Source: Aliidiomarina sp047920995 (GTDB taxonomy: Bacteria > Pseudomonadota > Gammaproteobacteria > Enterobacterales > Alteromonadaceae). Taken from it: a DNA stretch of 14,898 bases. The stretch is taken from NCBI RefSeq assembly GCF_047920995.1, contig NZ_JBLRWZ010000043.1, positions 1-14,898 on the forward strand. The letters run 5' to 3'. Position numbers and translations under genes: made by a program. The notes beneath the pieces are model-generated. The model saw only the letters and a list, made by a program, of their open reading frames with translations. It had not been told where the DNA came from and ran no database searches. Positions 14,287 through 14,898 of the stretch are shown one piece after another; the stretch's first letter is position 1; each line of letters starts with the position of its first letter.

Positions 14287-14811
14287 ATGCAGAAAATTAC
14301 ATTAGCAATCAAATTTATAATGTTTGCAACATTGATTTACTTCGGCGTGAGCAATAACGCGCTTGCTCAATCGAATGACAACGAGGGTTACGTAGGCGTT
14401 GCGAGGTACGGCTATTCAGGCGCAAATGAGCCTGCTATATATTTCCGAGCGCCTATAGGAAATGAGTTTAGCTTTGAAGGCTCCGTAGCCACACTTTTTG
14501 ATTATGTATTGCGAGCAAATGCCTACTACCATGTAAACTCAGAGATAAAACTGGGTTTAGGTATTGTTGAATACAAGAGTGGCAACTTCAAAGATACCGG
14601 AGCAAGACTTTCTGCAGGTTACCAGTTGGTGCAAGCTGAGAACTGGCAATTGAATGTTTTAGCGGGGCGTGAGTTTATTTTCGGCGATAAAAATTTTGTG
14701 GAAATGCAGTGGCGCTATCAATTTAGCGAGCGTTTCAGTGTGTTTTATCATCTGCAACATAACTTCAGCAGAAGAAACGAGGGTTACTTGGGAGTTGGCT
14801 ACCGCTTTTAA
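14287..14811 (+). CDS. Small outer-membrane beta-barrel protein
   Basis: The 174-residue product has a signal peptide (1-27, ...NNALA before Gln28). Alternating aromatic and polar residues through the mature chain suggest about eight beta strands, and it ends in GYLGVGYRF, with the C-terminal Phe typical of BAM-assembled barrels. Size and pattern resemble small OmpA/OmpX- or OmpW-like barrels, but I recognise no specific family. AGAAGGGAAG at 14271-14280 is the ribosome binding site. It starts 19 bp after the repeat-bearing secreted-protein gene and is probably cotranscribed. If the upstream gene is shifted out of frame, its expression could fall through polarity. Together the pair looks like an accessory surface module. 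Confidence 0.8.
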   Translation: MQKITLAIKFIMFATLIYFGVSNNALAQSNDNEGYVGVARYGYSGANEPAIYFRAPIGNEFSFEGSVATLFDYVLRANAYYHVNSEIKLGLGIVEYKSGNFKDTGARLSAGYQLVQAENWQLNVLAGREFIFGDKNFVEMQWRYQFSERFSVFYHLQHNFSRRNEGYLGVGYRF

Positions 14812-14841
14812 CGCTCGCTATTTTTCGTGTTGATATACTAT

Positions 14842-14880
14842 GGAGTAACGTGCGGATTGCGTTACTCCTTTTCATTTTTT
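14842..14880 (+). terminator. Rho-independent terminator after the barrel gene
   Basis: GGAGTAACG (14842-14850) pairs with CGTTACTCC (14860-14868) across a 9-nt loop, followed by a T-rich tail (TTTTCATTTTTT). It closes the accessory pair 30 bp after the stop codon. Confidence 0.88.
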
Positions 14881-14898
14881 GTGCCGCTACTGTGCGCC

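Overview
The window looks like the chromosome of a free-living, probably marine, gammaproteobacterium. The 23S 3' end and the 5S rRNA are gammaproteobacterial in sequence. The fbp and mpl genes are divergent with ppa close by, an arrangement also known from Escherichia coli. The mpl-ubiX pair is known from Pseudomonas. The PLP-type aspartate decarboxylase PanP is typical of Vibrio, Shewanella and Alteromonas relatives. I cannot name a genus.

Layout: (1) 1-341 is the end of an rRNA operon: the 23S 3' tail, a spacer, 5S rRNA and a strong terminator. (2) 342-2371, plus strand: a good sigma-54 (-24/-12) promoter precedes a 97-residue, almost uncharged membrane protein, then a PCu(A)C-type periplasmic copper chaperone and a TIGR04219-like outer-membrane protein. 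This block ends in a 16-bp-stem terminator that probably serves both directions. (3) 2392-6580, minus strand, in transcription order: fbp (fructose-1,6-bisphosphatase), ppa (pyrophosphatase), then a tightly packed LolD-like ATPase, an FtsX/MacB-like permease and a DUF3299 periplasmic protein. The permease carries a 52-residue loop with 21 histidines, so the three-gene cassette is probably a zinc or other metal transport system. (4) 6745-12984, plus strand: mpl (murein peptide recycling), ubiX (flavin prenyltransferase), yadG and yadH (ABC-2 transporter), a divergent TrmB-like methyltransferase and panP (beta-alanine for pantothenate/CoA). The genes overlap or nearly touch, so they are probably one operon. 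(5) 12985-14898, plus strand: a 380-bp gap, then a more A+T-rich, accessory-looking pair of envelope genes, a secreted protein of unknown function and a small beta-barrel, ending in a terminator.

The most remarkable signal is in region 5. Directly after the start codon of the secreted-protein gene lies a perfect octanucleotide tandem repeat (unit AAAGCACC, 7.75 copies, 13370-13431). Because 8 is not a multiple of 3, gain or loss of one unit shifts the frame, and both alternative frames hit stop codons within about 17 codons. This is the architecture of a phase-variable contingency locus. It would switch a secreted protein on and off and, through polarity, possibly its neighbouring outer-membrane protein. 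The repeat also encodes the basic n-region of the signal peptide as an octapeptide repeat.
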